DNA from: Gammaproteobacteria bacterium
Lineage (GTDB): Bacteria; Pseudomonadota; Gammaproteobacteria; DSM-16500
DNA: 64,000 nucleotides
Assembly: GCA_019634835.1 (NCBI GenBank)
Contig: JAHCAO010000001.1
Location: 1-64,000 of the forward strand
Reading direction: 5' to 3'
Part shown: in pieces, positions 36,982 to 45,777 of the stretch
Layout: each line of letters starts with the position of its first letter
How positions within the stretch are numbered: the first letter of the stretch is position 1
Notes under the pieces: generated by a model
Databases searched by the model: none
Seen by the model: only the letters and a program-made list of their open reading frames with translations
What the model was told of the DNA's origin: nothing
Position numbers and translations under genes: made by a program

Positions 36982-38235
36982 TTAATACGAATGTTTCGCT
37001 TGAAATTTTACTCCCTTTTGTTTTAAAGATTCTTCTATTCTATTCTTAAAGCCAACCAAACTATGTTTATTCATTGCAAATATCACCTGATCAAAATCAT
37101 TTCCCAATAAAAACCTAAAATTTCTATCCGCTATTCTTGTTAATTTATATTCAATCCTATTGTTTTGTAGTCTTGATTGACCTTGATATGATTTATGTTC
37201 AAAAAAATTGGATCGGATTGGCTGGTTGACTAATGATTTTGCTGTGTCCCCTTTTTTATTTATTGGGATATCTTTATCTTCCGAATTTTGTAAAATGGTT
37301 AAAAGATTCGTTGAGGCCATCGTTCTTAATAAATATAGAGGTAAAGATGAAATATGAATATTCATACCATTACGCTTTATCGTCCCAATTTGGTTCTTTC
37401 TTAAAAAATCAAATAAACTGCCTGAATATTTTGCACTAAGATATTTTTCCACTGAGTATAAATGTACAACATCATCTAAAGCAAAAACAGAGCATCCTTG
37501 AGGCGTATTTTGTCTTTTTTCATCAATAAGAAAAATTTCAGCCGATGAAAAAAATTTTTTAACTTGAAAAAGTATTGTAGCAGAAGTACTGCCGCTATAG
37601 TTCGGATCATGAATTAATTTATGATCGCCTAGTGAATCAATGATTACGATAGATATTTTCCCTGCCCCATCAATTTCTATTTCACCACACACCCAATGAT
37701 TCTTAAAGCAGACAAATCGTTCTCGTAAAGGGCGCGGTGCTTTAGCAATTATTTCAAAATATTTAAATGTTTCATTAGTCAAATCAAATATGGTGGGGAT
37801 GATATGATTCTTAGTCGAATTTATTGCAGCTAAGGTTAACATACCTCCATGATAATTAATGTTCCCTGTACCAAAAATAAATTGGTTTATCAAATTGATA
37901 CACATTTTTTTATAATCATTATCCTTGATTTTCTGTAATTTTTCTGAATATCCAATAATCGTATCTAATATGTTTCTAGGAATATTAACAAATTCATTAT
38001 AATCTTCCGCGAAATAAGTTTTGATTGCTTTAGCAAGATTTAAATCCCAACTATTTTTAAGGAATTCAAACAAGCTTGGCATCACAAATCGATAATCATC
38101 ACAATCAAGTTTATTAAACAATTTTATAAAATCTATGTCCGATAAATTTTTTATATATTCAAATAATCCAACCAAATTTTTATTTTTGATCATCTGAATA
38201 ATCGAATCATCTTTTTTTATTCTACTATCTGCCAT
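36982..38235 (-). CDS. YopJ-like (clan CE) cysteine protease/acetyltransferase candidate effector
   Basis: About 417 residues from the ATG at 38235, chosen because a purine-rich GAGAAAGA precedes it (TTG at 38271 and ATG at 38253 are alternatives). A colinear clan-CE triad is visible: His180 (HWVCGEI), Asp200 (VIIDSLG), and Gln242 six residues before Cys248 (QNTPQGCSVFALDD). The spacings (20 and 48) are close to those recalled for YopJ (19 and 44, with Gln also at -6). YopJ-family effectors acetylate host kinases. There is no signal peptide. The fold assignment is inference. Confidence 0.55.
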   Translation of the reverse strand: MADSRIKKDDSIIQMIKNKNLVGLFEYIKNLSDIDFIKLFNKLDCDDYRFVMPSLFEFLKNSWDLNLAKAIKTYFAEDYNEFVNIPRNILDTIIGYSEKLQKIKDNDYKKMCINLINQFIFGTGNINYHGGMLTLAAINSTKNHIIPTIFDLTNETFKYFEIIAKAPRPLRERFVCFKNHWVCGEIEIDGAGKISIVIIDSLGDHKLIHDPNYSGSTSATILFQVKKFFSSAEIFLIDEKRQNTPQGCSVFALDDVVHLYSVEKYLSAKYSGSLFDFLRKNQIGTIKRNGMNIHISSLPLYLLRTMASTNLLTILQNSEDKDIPINKKGDTAKSLVNQPIRSNFFEHKSYQGQSRLQNNRIEYKLTRIADRNFRFLLGNDFDQVIFAMNKHSLVGFKNRIEESLKQKGVKFQAKHSY

Positions 38236-38281
38236 TTCTTTCTCGCTCAGCATTACATTTACTGATAACAAATTGTCGATA

Positions 38282-38524
38282 TTTTTTATTCATTTTTTAG
38301 GCCACTCTATTGAGTGAAAATTTTAGCAACATATTGTTAATGAATTATTAGTATAAATAAAGAACAAAGAAAAAATTCAGGGCGATTGTGCTAAAGCTCA
38401 AAGTCCGCCATTTTTCTTAAATATCTGATACTTAAAGCCACTCTATTGCGGCTTAATATTTCTACCTTTGATATCTGATAGACTACATAAATTATTTCTT
38501 ATCAAAAGAGTGAGTAATTAACTA
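38282..38524. other. Intergenic region with a 12-base direct repeat
   Basis: GCCACTCTATTG occurs at 38301-38312 and 38437-38448 upstream of the gene at 38525. TATCTGATA also recurs (38422 and about 38473). The pair may be operator-like or simple duplication; no promoter is assigned. Confidence 0.3.
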
Positions 38525-39163
38525 ATGTTTAATAGAAAAGCTCACAAGAAAGCCTACACGGCAGCCTACCAAAAAGCCAATAAGGAAAAATTAAAAACCT
38601 ACAAGAAGGCTAAAGATAATTGCTTAAAGTATCCTAATGGAGATAATGTCTCCCCTAATGAAAAGATTCTCTCAGAAGGAAAAGCGAGTACCAGGAAATA
38701 TTTTGTTGTACACCAAGACGGTAGGAAGACCCGTGTCTTTACAGCTAGTGCGCTTAGGATGAAAAGAAAGAGAGAGGGAGACAAGAAGTTATTAGACGAT
38801 TTACCTTACACTCCAGAGACGAAACGTCGTAGAACAAACGATAATAATGCTGCTGTTGCTGACAAGCCAAATGACAGAATTTCTCAAACTATACGGGCCC
38901 AAGCTTTGGATCGTTTTGAAAGTTCTAACCCTAATACGGAAATATTTGATAGCCACAACGCTGCTACAACAAGCTATCCGGACAGAAACGGAGGTAATTA
39001 TTTCTACAATAACGCTTTGGTATCTTATCAACTCTTGTTCGGGGACAGAAAACAAACCATCTCTTTTGGAGAACGAGAATTAGGGCAAACTAAACTTCCA
39101 GCTCAAAAAAGCGAAACCGAAGAAGATTCATATTTCCCTGAATTATCCAAATTTTTCGGATAA
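38525..39163 (+). CDS. Lys/Arg-rich protein with possible nuclear localisation signals
   Basis: A 212-residue soluble protein, strongly basic in its first half. Clusters at about 79-89 (RMKRKREGDKK) and 101-105 (KRRR-type, PETKRRRTND) match classical monopartite nuclear localisation signals and together resemble a bipartite one. The C-terminal half is polar, Asn/Ser-rich and ends in the acidic-aromatic EEDSYFPELSKFFG. No signal peptide and no known fold. The location beside effector candidates suggests a secreted nuclear-targeted protein, but this rests on composition only. Confidence 0.5.
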   Translation: MFNRKAHKKAYTAAYQKANKEKLKTYKKAKDNCLKYPNGDNVSPNEKILSEGKASTRKYFVVHQDGRKTRVFTASALRMKRKREGDKKLLDDLPYTPETKRRRTNDNNAAVADKPNDRISQTIRAQALDRFESSNPNTEIFDSHNAATTSYPDRNGGNYFYNNALVSYQLLFGDRKQTISFGERELGQTKLPAQKSETEEDSYFPELSKFFG

Positions 39164-39528
39164 TTTGTTAACGTACATTGTTAATTCAGTAAAGATGCGT
39201 ATACTTACCATCAAGCAGGTGGTGATCGAAACCCTACAAGCAAAACCTGAGGAAGTCAGAGAGATAACTGTGGTGTGCATGCCTTGAAGAAGGAAGCCTA
39301 AAGCGTTACTGAGACATCCACTTAATATTTTCGGGTTTTCGATCACCCCTGCCTTTTATATACTTAAAAGACGAACAAGCCAATAATATCCGCCTTACTA
39401 CAAAGATACTAACTTTTATCTCCCCCAACACCAATTAAAAAATTGCCCCATATGTAACAAGTACGATTTAAGATGCGAATAATCCAGTCACTTATAGCTG
39501 TTGGATATTGTATTTTTTATTCATTTTC
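39164..39528. other. Intergenic region with a MITE-like inverted repeat
   Basis: This 365-base gap between two effector candidates contains the 138-base inverted-repeat unit at 39215-39352. Outside it I see only AT-rich sequence, with no gene or terminator. Confidence 0.4.
39215..39352. repeat. 138-base unit with 20-base inverted ends
   Basis: The left arm, GCAGGTGGTGATCGAAACCC (39215-39234), and the right arm at 39333-39352 are inverted copies with about three differences. The interior has no open frame. It is probably a small insertion-element remnant or MITE; it is unrelated to the element at 1781. Confidence 0.6.
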
Positions 39529-40677
39529 CTAATGATGAATACCTTGCTTATTGGATAAATTATTTTGGAAATTCTCTTTATCACAAGATTGTATAACTCG
39601 ATGATTTTTTTTCCATTCATTCTCATAAATATCACCATAATCATTTGTTATGCCAATTCCGATTTTTTTAATTTCATCTATGCTTTCTTGTGGCAATTCA
39701 TATTCATATTTATCAACATGTATATGCGAAACTATATCTGGATTCAGTAGATTAAAACCAGGCATCTGAGCTTCAAAATACCCATCAAATTTAGAAAAAC
39801 TCCCTGTTATTGCTCTTGCAATGATAGCTTGTAATTTTTTATCATTACACTCAAGAAGTAAGCTCTCAAGATGCTGTAAGGTGCACATTGTCCATGGTCT
39901 TCCATGGTTTAGCGACAACGTATCACTTGCTGCAAAAAGAGAACTGAACTTTGCGCATTCTTTTAATACGATAAAGGAACGGCCATACCCACCTTGAGCT
40001 CTACTTGGTGGATGATCAGGATCAAGAAGTTGCAATGTCCCATATCTTGGTCTAGCATGAATATTATTAACAAATGATTTTTTTAAGTCCTCACTTAAAT
40101 AATGAAAGAAGTCAATTTCAGTTTGATGACGATTTTTTAAATAGTCATCTCCTTTCGTGGAACATTCAAAAATGTTCAACCGTTGAAAGTCTTTCAACCC
40201 AGATTCCAGATGCATGTAACATGCTAAGAAGGTAATTACAATCGTTGTATTATTTTGCAAACAATCAAGACACTTCTCATATATTTGTTCTGCGTCATTA
40301 TAACCAAGATCCTTTATACGATTAATTCCTTGTTTTTTGTTTGCATGTTTTTTAGAATAACTGATAAGATCAGTTTCTGAAACAATATCGCTCCATATTT
40401 TTCTCCCCATTATCATTTTATTTTGGCTTGCCGTCACATTTAGTTCTAATATGCTAGTTTCTCGTTCCATGATTAATTGTTTTAGTTCTCTCAGATAATT
40501 CAGATATAGAGCTTCATTAGGAGACTTTCTTAAATCGAAAGCATAATTATCATAACTTGGTAAATGTAATTGCTCTTGTTTTTCAGGAGATAAATATTCA
40601 CTTAATTCAGAAACAAGCTGTTTAGTTTCAATGTCAGTAGAACCAGATATAGTTTCCATGATACGTGTTGTACTCAT
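39529..40677 (-). CDS. DUF3626-like protein, possible ADP-ribosyltransferase-type effector
   Basis: A 382-residue protein without a signal peptide. Three blocks resemble DUF3626 as I remember it: ARPRYGTLQLL (208-218), a GYGRSFIVLK strand (230-239) followed by SDTLSL (251-256), and YFEAQMPGFNLLNPDI (300-315). The Arg, Ser and Glu-x-Gln order is also that of R-S-E ADP-ribosyltransferases, which would fit a host-targeted toxin. Flanking regions are helical and unrecognised. Both the family and the activity are inferences. Confidence 0.5.
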   Translation of the reverse strand: MSTTRIMETISGSTDIETKQLVSELSEYLSPEKQEQLHLPSYDNYAFDLRKSPNEALYLNYLRELKQLIMERETSILELNVTASQNKMIMGRKIWSDIVSETDLISYSKKHANKKQGINRIKDLGYNDAEQIYEKCLDCLQNNTTIVITFLACYMHLESGLKDFQRLNIFECSTKGDDYLKNRHQTEIDFFHYLSEDLKKSFVNNIHARPRYGTLQLLDPDHPPSRAQGGYGRSFIVLKECAKFSSLFAASDTLSLNHGRPWTMCTLQHLESLLLECNDKKLQAIIARAITGSFSKFDGYFEAQMPGFNLLNPDIVSHIHVDKYEYELPQESIDEIKKIGIGITNDYGDIYENEWKKNHRVIQSCDKENFQNNLSNKQGIHH

Positions 40678-40950
40678 TTAGATATTCCGTCTTTTAAAAA
40701 TAGTGGAAAGTTTATTTTCTCTCTGATAGCCATCAATATACTACTAACGACACACAATCATTGATTAATGTATTTAAGGAAGAAGCATTTCAGAATGATG
40801 TTCCTGGTGAAAATGATGTTCACATGAATATAGCATTAAGTGAAAAAAAAGAATTAGTGTTTTTCTCCCTGTTTAACAACTGGACTTTGGCCATTTTTAC
40901 CTATGAAATAGGCCTGCTGTGTTTGAATTCAGGAGGCCTATTATTTCTAA

Positions 40951-41340
40951 TCAGCTTTTCATCATTTCTGATGTTAATCTTGGATCGTCATATATGACAT
41001 AACACTGATTTGCTGCATTGCATGATACTGTAGCTTTGCTACCAGGGATTGGTGAGGAGATCACTCCATTATCGCATTGAATATTAAATTCACCACCTTC
41101 TCCGACTGCGGGATTCAAATTGAGATGATATTCATTGTTAGAAATATAGGACACATCAGCCATTACTAAATGTGTACAACCATTATAGAGCTTGCATGCA
41201 TCTTGATCTTTTATAGTATATATACCTTGCCAATGACCAGGAATCTTGTTGCATACATCGCTAGACTGCCCAGCATATGCACTTGACAAAAAAGGACCGA
41301 GCATGGCGATGCCAATCGAAACGAGTTTTTTAATATCCAT
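40951..41340 (-). CDS. Small secreted Cys-containing protein
   Basis: A 129-residue protein with a clear signal peptide (basic start, hydrophobic core 8-20, cleavage likely after AYA near 23). The mature part has six Cys (VCNKI, DACKL, GCTH, IQCDNG, VSCN, QCYV), enough for three disulfides, and beta-strand-like alternation. The start has a good AAGGAAA ribosome-binding site. I recognise no family. It lies just inside the left inverted end of the 40.9-44.7 kb segment, so it may travel with it. Confidence 0.6.
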   Translation of the reverse strand: MDIKKLVSIGIAMLGPFLSSAYAGQSSDVCNKIPGHWQGIYTIKDQDACKLYNGCTHLVMADVSYISNNEYHLNLNPAVGEGGEFNIQCDNGVISSPIPGSKATVSCNAANQCYVIYDDPRLTSEMMKS

Positions 41341-41453
41341 TACAACTTTTCCTTATGTGAATAATAGTTACGGTTGGATTATAGTCGTTTAAGTGGAGCT
41401 TAGCCAAAGTTTCTAATTAATAAGAATTTCCAATGATTTGTTCTACGCTGATT

Positions 41454-42534
41454 GTATGGACCCTGCCATTTACTAAGAGGCTTCAACGAGCCAGAATGAA
41501 ATGTTGATTCAGTCATTCAATATTCAATGGAGAGTCCACAATGAAAGATATTAAAGTATTAGGGATAGATTTGGCAAAAAATATTTTTCAAATTCATGGA
41601 ACAAATGCTGATGGTAAATGTGTATTGCGTAAACGACTTAGCAGAGAAAAACTTGCTGAATATATCGCTAAAATTAAACCATGCACAATTGGGATTGAAG
41701 CATCTATGGGCGCTCATTATTGGGGAAGAGTTTTTCAAAATTTGGGACATACAGTAAAAATAATGTCACTACAATTTGTAAAACCGTATGTCATGTCAAA
41801 TAAAAATGACTGTAATGATGAGCAAGTTGCTGAAATATGATAAACAAATAGAACAGATTGCTTCACAGGATTCAATTTGTAAGGAAATTATGAAAATTGA
41901 AGGCATAGGGCCAATATCTGCATCAGCTATAACAGCTACTATTGGTGATGCTAATGCATTTAAAAATGGCAGAGAAATGTCAGCTTGGTTGGGCCTGGTT
42001 CCAAAACAGTATTCTAGTGGAAACAAGATAAGATTGTCAGGTATCAGTAAACGAGGCAACAACTACGTTCGAAAATTGCTGGTACATGGAGCGAGATCAG
42101 TCCTAATTTATTGTGACAAAAAGGAAGACAGAAGAAACAGATGGGTTACAGATATCAAAAAGCGTTGTGGCTACAATAAAGCAGCTGTTGCATTAGCGAA
42201 TAAAAATGCTCGTATTATATGGACAATAATGGCTACAGGTGAATGTTATTGTAAACCTATGCCCATTTAATAAAGGGTAATAATGATTTTTAAGAATCTG
42301 GAGATTGCTTGAGTAAATAAATTGATAGCAAAAAGGTAAGACCTGCTCTTCCCAAACCTGCTATGTTCCAGGGCCAATATAGGCCGATACGGTGATCAAG
42401 AGGAAGAGCGCAGATACTATCAGGGCCCGAGTGAACGTATATCACTCAAGCAGAGGCCGAATATATGGCTGCATCTCAACCTTCCTTTGCTAGTAAATTA
42501 AATTTACTTCTTGCAACCAGGGCAGGGTCCATAT
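41454..42534 (+). mobile_element. Deleted IS110-family (IS1111-type) insertion sequence
   Basis: Inverted 14-base words GTATGGACCCTGCC (41454-41467) and GGCAGGGTCCATAT (42521-42534), differing at one position, mark the ends. Between them lie the broken transposase gene and a long 3' non-coding tail of about 260 bases, as in IS1111 elements. The unit is about 1.08 kb, shorter than the usual 1.3-1.5 kb, because part of the transposase is missing. It sits beside a DDE-transposase remnant. Confidence 0.75.
41541..42270 (+). pseudogene. IS110/IS1111-type transposase with internal deletion
   Basis: The first part (41541-41840) holds the DEDD catalytic start (GIDLAKNIFQIHG, GIEASMGAHYWGR, KNDCND). 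The second part (to 42270) holds the Transposase_20 domain (GIGPISASAITATIGD, then GRELSAWLGL-like GREMSAWLGLVPKQYSSG and ISKRGNNYVRKLLVHGA). At about 41816-41826 the sequence jumps from KNDCND to the coiled segment before the C-terminal domain, losing about 85 codons and the frame. The protein cannot be functional. Confidence 0.85.
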
Positions 42535-42535
42535 A

Positions 42536-42882
42536 TGGAACATCGAAGTGACGTTTGAAGAATCACGCGCTCATCTTGGCATTGAAACACAACGACAGTG
42601 GTCAGACAAGGCAATTGCCAGGACGACTCCTTGTTTGATGCACTGTTCTCATTGATATGTCTGTTCACGATTGAAATATTAAAGAGTCAATCATTACCAA
42701 TTTTATCAACCACCTGCTACAACAAAACATCTAAAGCAACCTTCTCTTATATATTAGCGTTCATAAGGTACAGTATTTGGGCTGAAAACTATTTTAACGA
42801 CTCAAGGATTGATGGTGATTATATGAAAATTAAGCCAGAACATTGGGAAATCTTGCTAGATCAGCTTGTGCGGATGGCATAA
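42536..42882 (+). pseudogene. C-terminal remnant of a DDE transposase
   Basis: Starting exactly at the end of the IS1111-type element, the plus strand encodes NIEVTFEESRAHLGIETQRQ and WSDKAIARTTP (the Glu-containing end of a DDE catalytic core), then after a frameshift near 42640 ALFSLICLFTIE, KATFSYILAFIRYSIW and a stop at 42882. A second copy of the tail (KIKPNEWETLLNQLIQAA) is at about 58385-58494. The family was recognised from memory; the N-terminal two thirds are absent. Confidence 0.65.
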
Positions 42883-43090
42883 AGTGCCAAAGTCGAGGTA
42901 AAGCGAGAATTCAGGTACAGCAAATGGTTACATTGGACTATCTACCAAACAAATCAGGCACTATCTGCATCAATTCTTACTTTGGTGGGCAAAAACGATG
43001 AAGCATGGACTTATGAAGCACTCATAACATGGCTTGTCAAGACGTGCTGGGACATTTATCTATCGCGCACACTTTTGCATTATTGCAACG
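42883..43090. other. IS-derived intergenic region
   Basis: Right after the transposase tail a degenerate copy of the IS right end (GTGCCAAAGTCGAG, 42884-42897) is seen. The remaining bases up to the effector gene hold no intact gene; a plus-strand stretch near 43030 (CQDVLGHLSIAHT) faintly recalls the end of a tyrosine recombinase. Confidence 0.35.
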
Positions 43091-44503
43091 CTATCTCATC
43101 GAGTTGAGAAGTCGATGTGTTGGCGTGGACATATTGCTGAGTAAACTCTGCCCCTGCTCTTGTTGTTGCTTGACATAACTTTTGAACACCATCGCCCGCC
43201 ACGCCCCCCCGCGAAAGCCTGCCCCAGATGATAAAAGCGCAACGCCATAATAACCAACAAGAATATGCCTGCCGGGAAGATCATTGGAATCACGATTAAA
43301 GTAAGACGAGCCGTCGGATAAAACGCACCCCTGTCCACTTAATTTATCCAAGTTTATTATGTCACCATTTACCACGTTACCAATGCCCCCACAATGCGCC
43401 CGCAAATAAACGGTAGGGAGACAAGAGGCGATTAATTCTTCCACTCGCACACTCCAGAATGAACGTCTACCCCAAGTTCCAAATGTATGGAAATTTGTGT
43501 CATAGAATCCTAAAGCTTCCAGATAAATCTGCACATCAAATACCAGCCCTGTTCGGCATGCATGATTTTCTGGATTGATAGCATCCCACAGCTGTTTCAA
43601 AGCCTTTCTCGTGTTGTCTGTCATTAAATCCAGATTATCTTCATTAATAACATCATCCACAATAATGGCATCATAAACATCTTTAAGGAGTGCCTTTGCT
43701 ATTTCAAGGTTACAGCCGTAGCTTTTGAGTTCGCCATTTGGAAATATTTCATTACATTGTTTTTGCTTTTCTTCTAGGGTTAAGTGTTGCCCCATCTTTT
43801 CAGCTTCTTTCCATTCCGCATTTCTTAAGGCAATTTGAAAAGGAGTAAGATCAACATATCGGTAACGAGGAAGATCAAGTTTTAAATGATAAGAAGAACT
43901 TTCTTTCTTTATAAGCAGGCTGGGATATTTAGAGTATAGCTTTTTAGCTGCCTCGTATTCACCGAGGGCAACATGATCTAACAAAGAAGGTAAAAAAATA
44001 AGAGGGGTGTTTGTCTTAAAAAAATCCCAATTCGTTTTGGAAGTCATCGCAAAAGCTATCACATCTGCTGGGCGAGGTAGAAAAGAAATCAACAAATATA
44101 ACTGAATGTCATTTGGGAGCAGCGAGTTAAAATGATTAGTAAAACATGACAAAAGGAACGATGGTGTTAACCCAGGCTTTGTTAGTAACGTTGTTACTTT
44201 ATTGACAAAAATTTCTGTATCGCACTGCCACCACCCGTTCTTGTCATTCCAGTGGGAATGATGACTGATTGCTGTATTGAGTTCAGTGAGAGGCTTGTCA
44301 CCTGATAAACACAAGAGTGCAACTTCAAGCACCGCTTTTTTATCTTTCCAACGATCAATTTTGTATTGCAGCACAATATAACTACTACCTTCCTCATCCT
44401 TGATATTTGTATCAAGTGTAGCGACATAGGATGTAATCTCGCGATGTAATTGTCTGACTTCGCTATCATGTGAATTGAAAGGGATGATGTTGCTGCTTTT
44501 CAT
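43091..44503 (-). CDS. F-box-like / ankyrin-like effector candidate
   Basis: A 470-residue protein without a signal peptide. Residues 129-162 (LPNDIQLYLLISFLPRPADV, then MTSKTNWDFF) fit an F-box: Leu-Pro start, hydrophobic helix, LP turn and a late Lys-Trp. Residues 170-235 (LLDHVALGEYEAAKKLYSKY, then LTPFQIALRNAEW) look like degenerate ankyrin-type helix pairs. F-box bacterial effectors recruit host SCF ubiquitin ligases. The C-terminal 200 residues are unrecognised. A near-identical piece of codons 43-222 is present at 57836-58372. The gene lies inside inverted IS ends. Confidence 0.6.
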   Translation of the reverse strand: MKSSNIIPFNSHDSEVRQLHREITSYVATLDTNIKDEEGSSYIVLQYKIDRWKDKKAVLEVALLCLSGDKPLTELNTAISHHSHWNDKNGWWQCDTEIFVNKVTTLLTKPGLTPSFLLSCFTNHFNSLLPNDIQLYLLISFLPRPADVIAFAMTSKTNWDFFKTNTPLIFLPSLLDHVALGEYEAAKKLYSKYPSLLIKKESSSYHLKLDLPRYRYVDLTPFQIALRNAEWKEAEKMGQHLTLEEKQKQCNEIFPNGELKSYGCNLEIAKALLKDVYDAIIVDDVINEDNLDLMTDNTRKALKQLWDAINPENHACRTGLVFDVQIYLEALGFYDTNFHTFGTWGRRSFWSVRVEELIASCLPTVYLRAHCGGIGNVVNGDIINLDKLSGQGCVLSDGSSYFNRDSNDLPGRHILVGYYGVALLSSGAGFRGGAWRAMVFKSYVKQQQEQGQSLLSNMSTPTHRLLNSMR

Positions 44504-44789
44504 GAATAAGGCCTCGTTTTATAGGTTTATATAAATCTAAACGCTTACTATTGTATATATATTGATCATTACTGTCCATAGCAAATGGCGAAAAAGTTTA
44601 AATGGCTTTGTAGGTTATACTGTTGATATTAAATAACATATTACAACTGGTAAGGAATAACAGGGGAAAATGTCAGGAATTTTACCTTAATTGAGAGGGC
44701 TAACTGAGGTTGCCTAAAATGGCCAAAGTCCAGGAGAGGTGATCCTATAATTTTTCAATGGGTTAATCGAACATTTGCGTGATTCTAGC
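44504..44789. other. Intergenic region containing an IS end
   Basis: The only recognisable feature is the inverted IS end AAAATGGCCAAAGTCCAG at 44716-44733. The bases between it and the effector start (about 210) probably contain the effector promoter, but I cannot place it. Confidence 0.4.
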
Positions 44790-45770
44790 TTAAGATAATA
44801 ATTTCACTGCTAATTCCACGGCTGCCGTCATGCTGCCTGCATCCGCAGATTGAGTGCCTGCTATATCGATTGCTGTGCCATGGTCTACGGACGTGCGTAT
44901 AAATGGTAACCCTAGTGTCACGTTAACAGCATGCCCAAAACTAATATGCTTGACGAGTGGCAGTGCTTGATCATGATACATAGCAAGAATAGCGTCAGCG
45001 CGTTGCAAGTATTTTTGTGTAAAAGCAGTATCAGCTGGTAATGGGCCTTCCAGTGAATAATGTTGAGTGCACATTTCAGATAATAAAGGTGCAATGATAT
45101 CTACTTCTTCTCTGCCTAAATACCCGCTCTCTCCTGCATGAGGATTTAAGCCGCATACTAAAATGTGAGGGGAGGAAATTTGAAAATGTCGTGCTAATCC
45201 ATCATGTAAAATAACGAGAGTGGTTCTCAATCGTTCTTTTGTGATCGCCAGTGGAACCTTGGCGAGCGGTAAATGGGTCGTAGCGAGCGCAACTTTTAAT
45301 TGATGAGTGACGAACAACATCACGGTATGTGGAACATGGCAGGATTGAGCAAAAAACTCTGTGTGACCAGTGAAAGCAATACCAGCATGATTCATTACAC
45401 CTTTGTGTACAGGGCCTGTTACCACAGCACCCGCTATTTTTTTTTCACATAACTTAACTGCCACTTGTAAGGTTTGAATAACATATTCAGCATTCAGGGG
45501 ATCTAATTTTCCAGGCTCAGCATTTGACAATAGGTTAACTGGAACGATCTTTAATGTACCTGGTTCGTGAGGGATAGGTTGAGTGGTGAAGTCACATTCT
45601 GTTAAATGCAATGGAAGATTAATTTGCTTTGCTCGTTGCAGCAGTAGATGAGGATCAGCAATGGCAATTATTTCAGCTGGCCAATGCTGTTGCGCTATTT
45701 GTACGGTGATATCTGGGCCTATACCAGCCGGTTCGCCAGGCGTGATCAGTATACGTTGAGGTATACTCAT
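44790..45770 (-). CDS. pdxA: 4-hydroxythreonine-4-phosphate dehydrogenase
   Basis: A 326-residue enzyme of vitamin B6 (pyridoxal phosphate) synthesis, the normal length. Metal and substrate motifs are present: TGPVHKGVMNHAG and FTGHTEFFA near 118-142, GLNPHAGESGYLG near 206-218, MYHDQALPLVK near 263-273 and SVDHGTAIDIAG near 295. It follows surA by 7 bases in a lptD-surA-pdxA operon, the same order as in E. coli and other gammaproteobacteria; rsmA and apaG, the usual next genes, are absent here because the accessory segment begins. Confidence 0.95.
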   Translation of the reverse strand: MSIPQRILITPGEPAGIGPDITVQIAQQHWPAEIIAIADPHLLLQRAKQINLPLHLTECDFTTQPIPHEPGTLKIVPVNLLSNAEPGKLDPLNAEYVIQTLQVAVKLCEKKIAGAVVTGPVHKGVMNHAGIAFTGHTEFFAQSCHVPHTVMLFVTHQLKVALATTHLPLAKVPLAITKERLRTTLVILHDGLARHFQISSPHILVCGLNPHAGESGYLGREEVDIIAPLLSEMCTQHYSLEGPLPADTAFTQKYLQRADAILAMYHDQALPLVKHISFGHAVNVTLGLPFIRTSVDHGTAIDIAGTQSADAGSMTAAVELAVKLLS

Positions 45771-45777
45771 CAGGTGT

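Larger units (their letters stand above)
40880..44733. mobile_element. Segment bracketed by identical 18-base inverted IS ends
   Basis: The left end CTGGACTTTGGCCATTTT (40880-40897) and its exact complement at 44716-44733 enclose 3.85 kb. Inside are a small secreted-protein gene, a deleted IS1111-type element, a DDE transposase tail with a degenerate right end (about 42884-42897), and an F-box effector gene. No clear target-site duplication is visible. The same ends bound the element at 57797-58509. It is best read as nested or composite insertion sequences with passenger genes. Confidence 0.55.

Noticed and set aside
40761..40997. Plus-strand frame of 78 codons before the small secreted gene
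   Set aside because: It crosses the IS inverted end, has no ribosome-binding site or recognisable content and overlaps the opposite-strand gene.
42900..43090. Plus-strand stretch CQDVLGHLSIAHT resembling the end of a tyrosine recombinase
   Set aside because: Only about a dozen residues match, without the Arg-His-x-x-Arg box or catalytic Tyr, and stops interrupt it. I do not call an integrase remnant.
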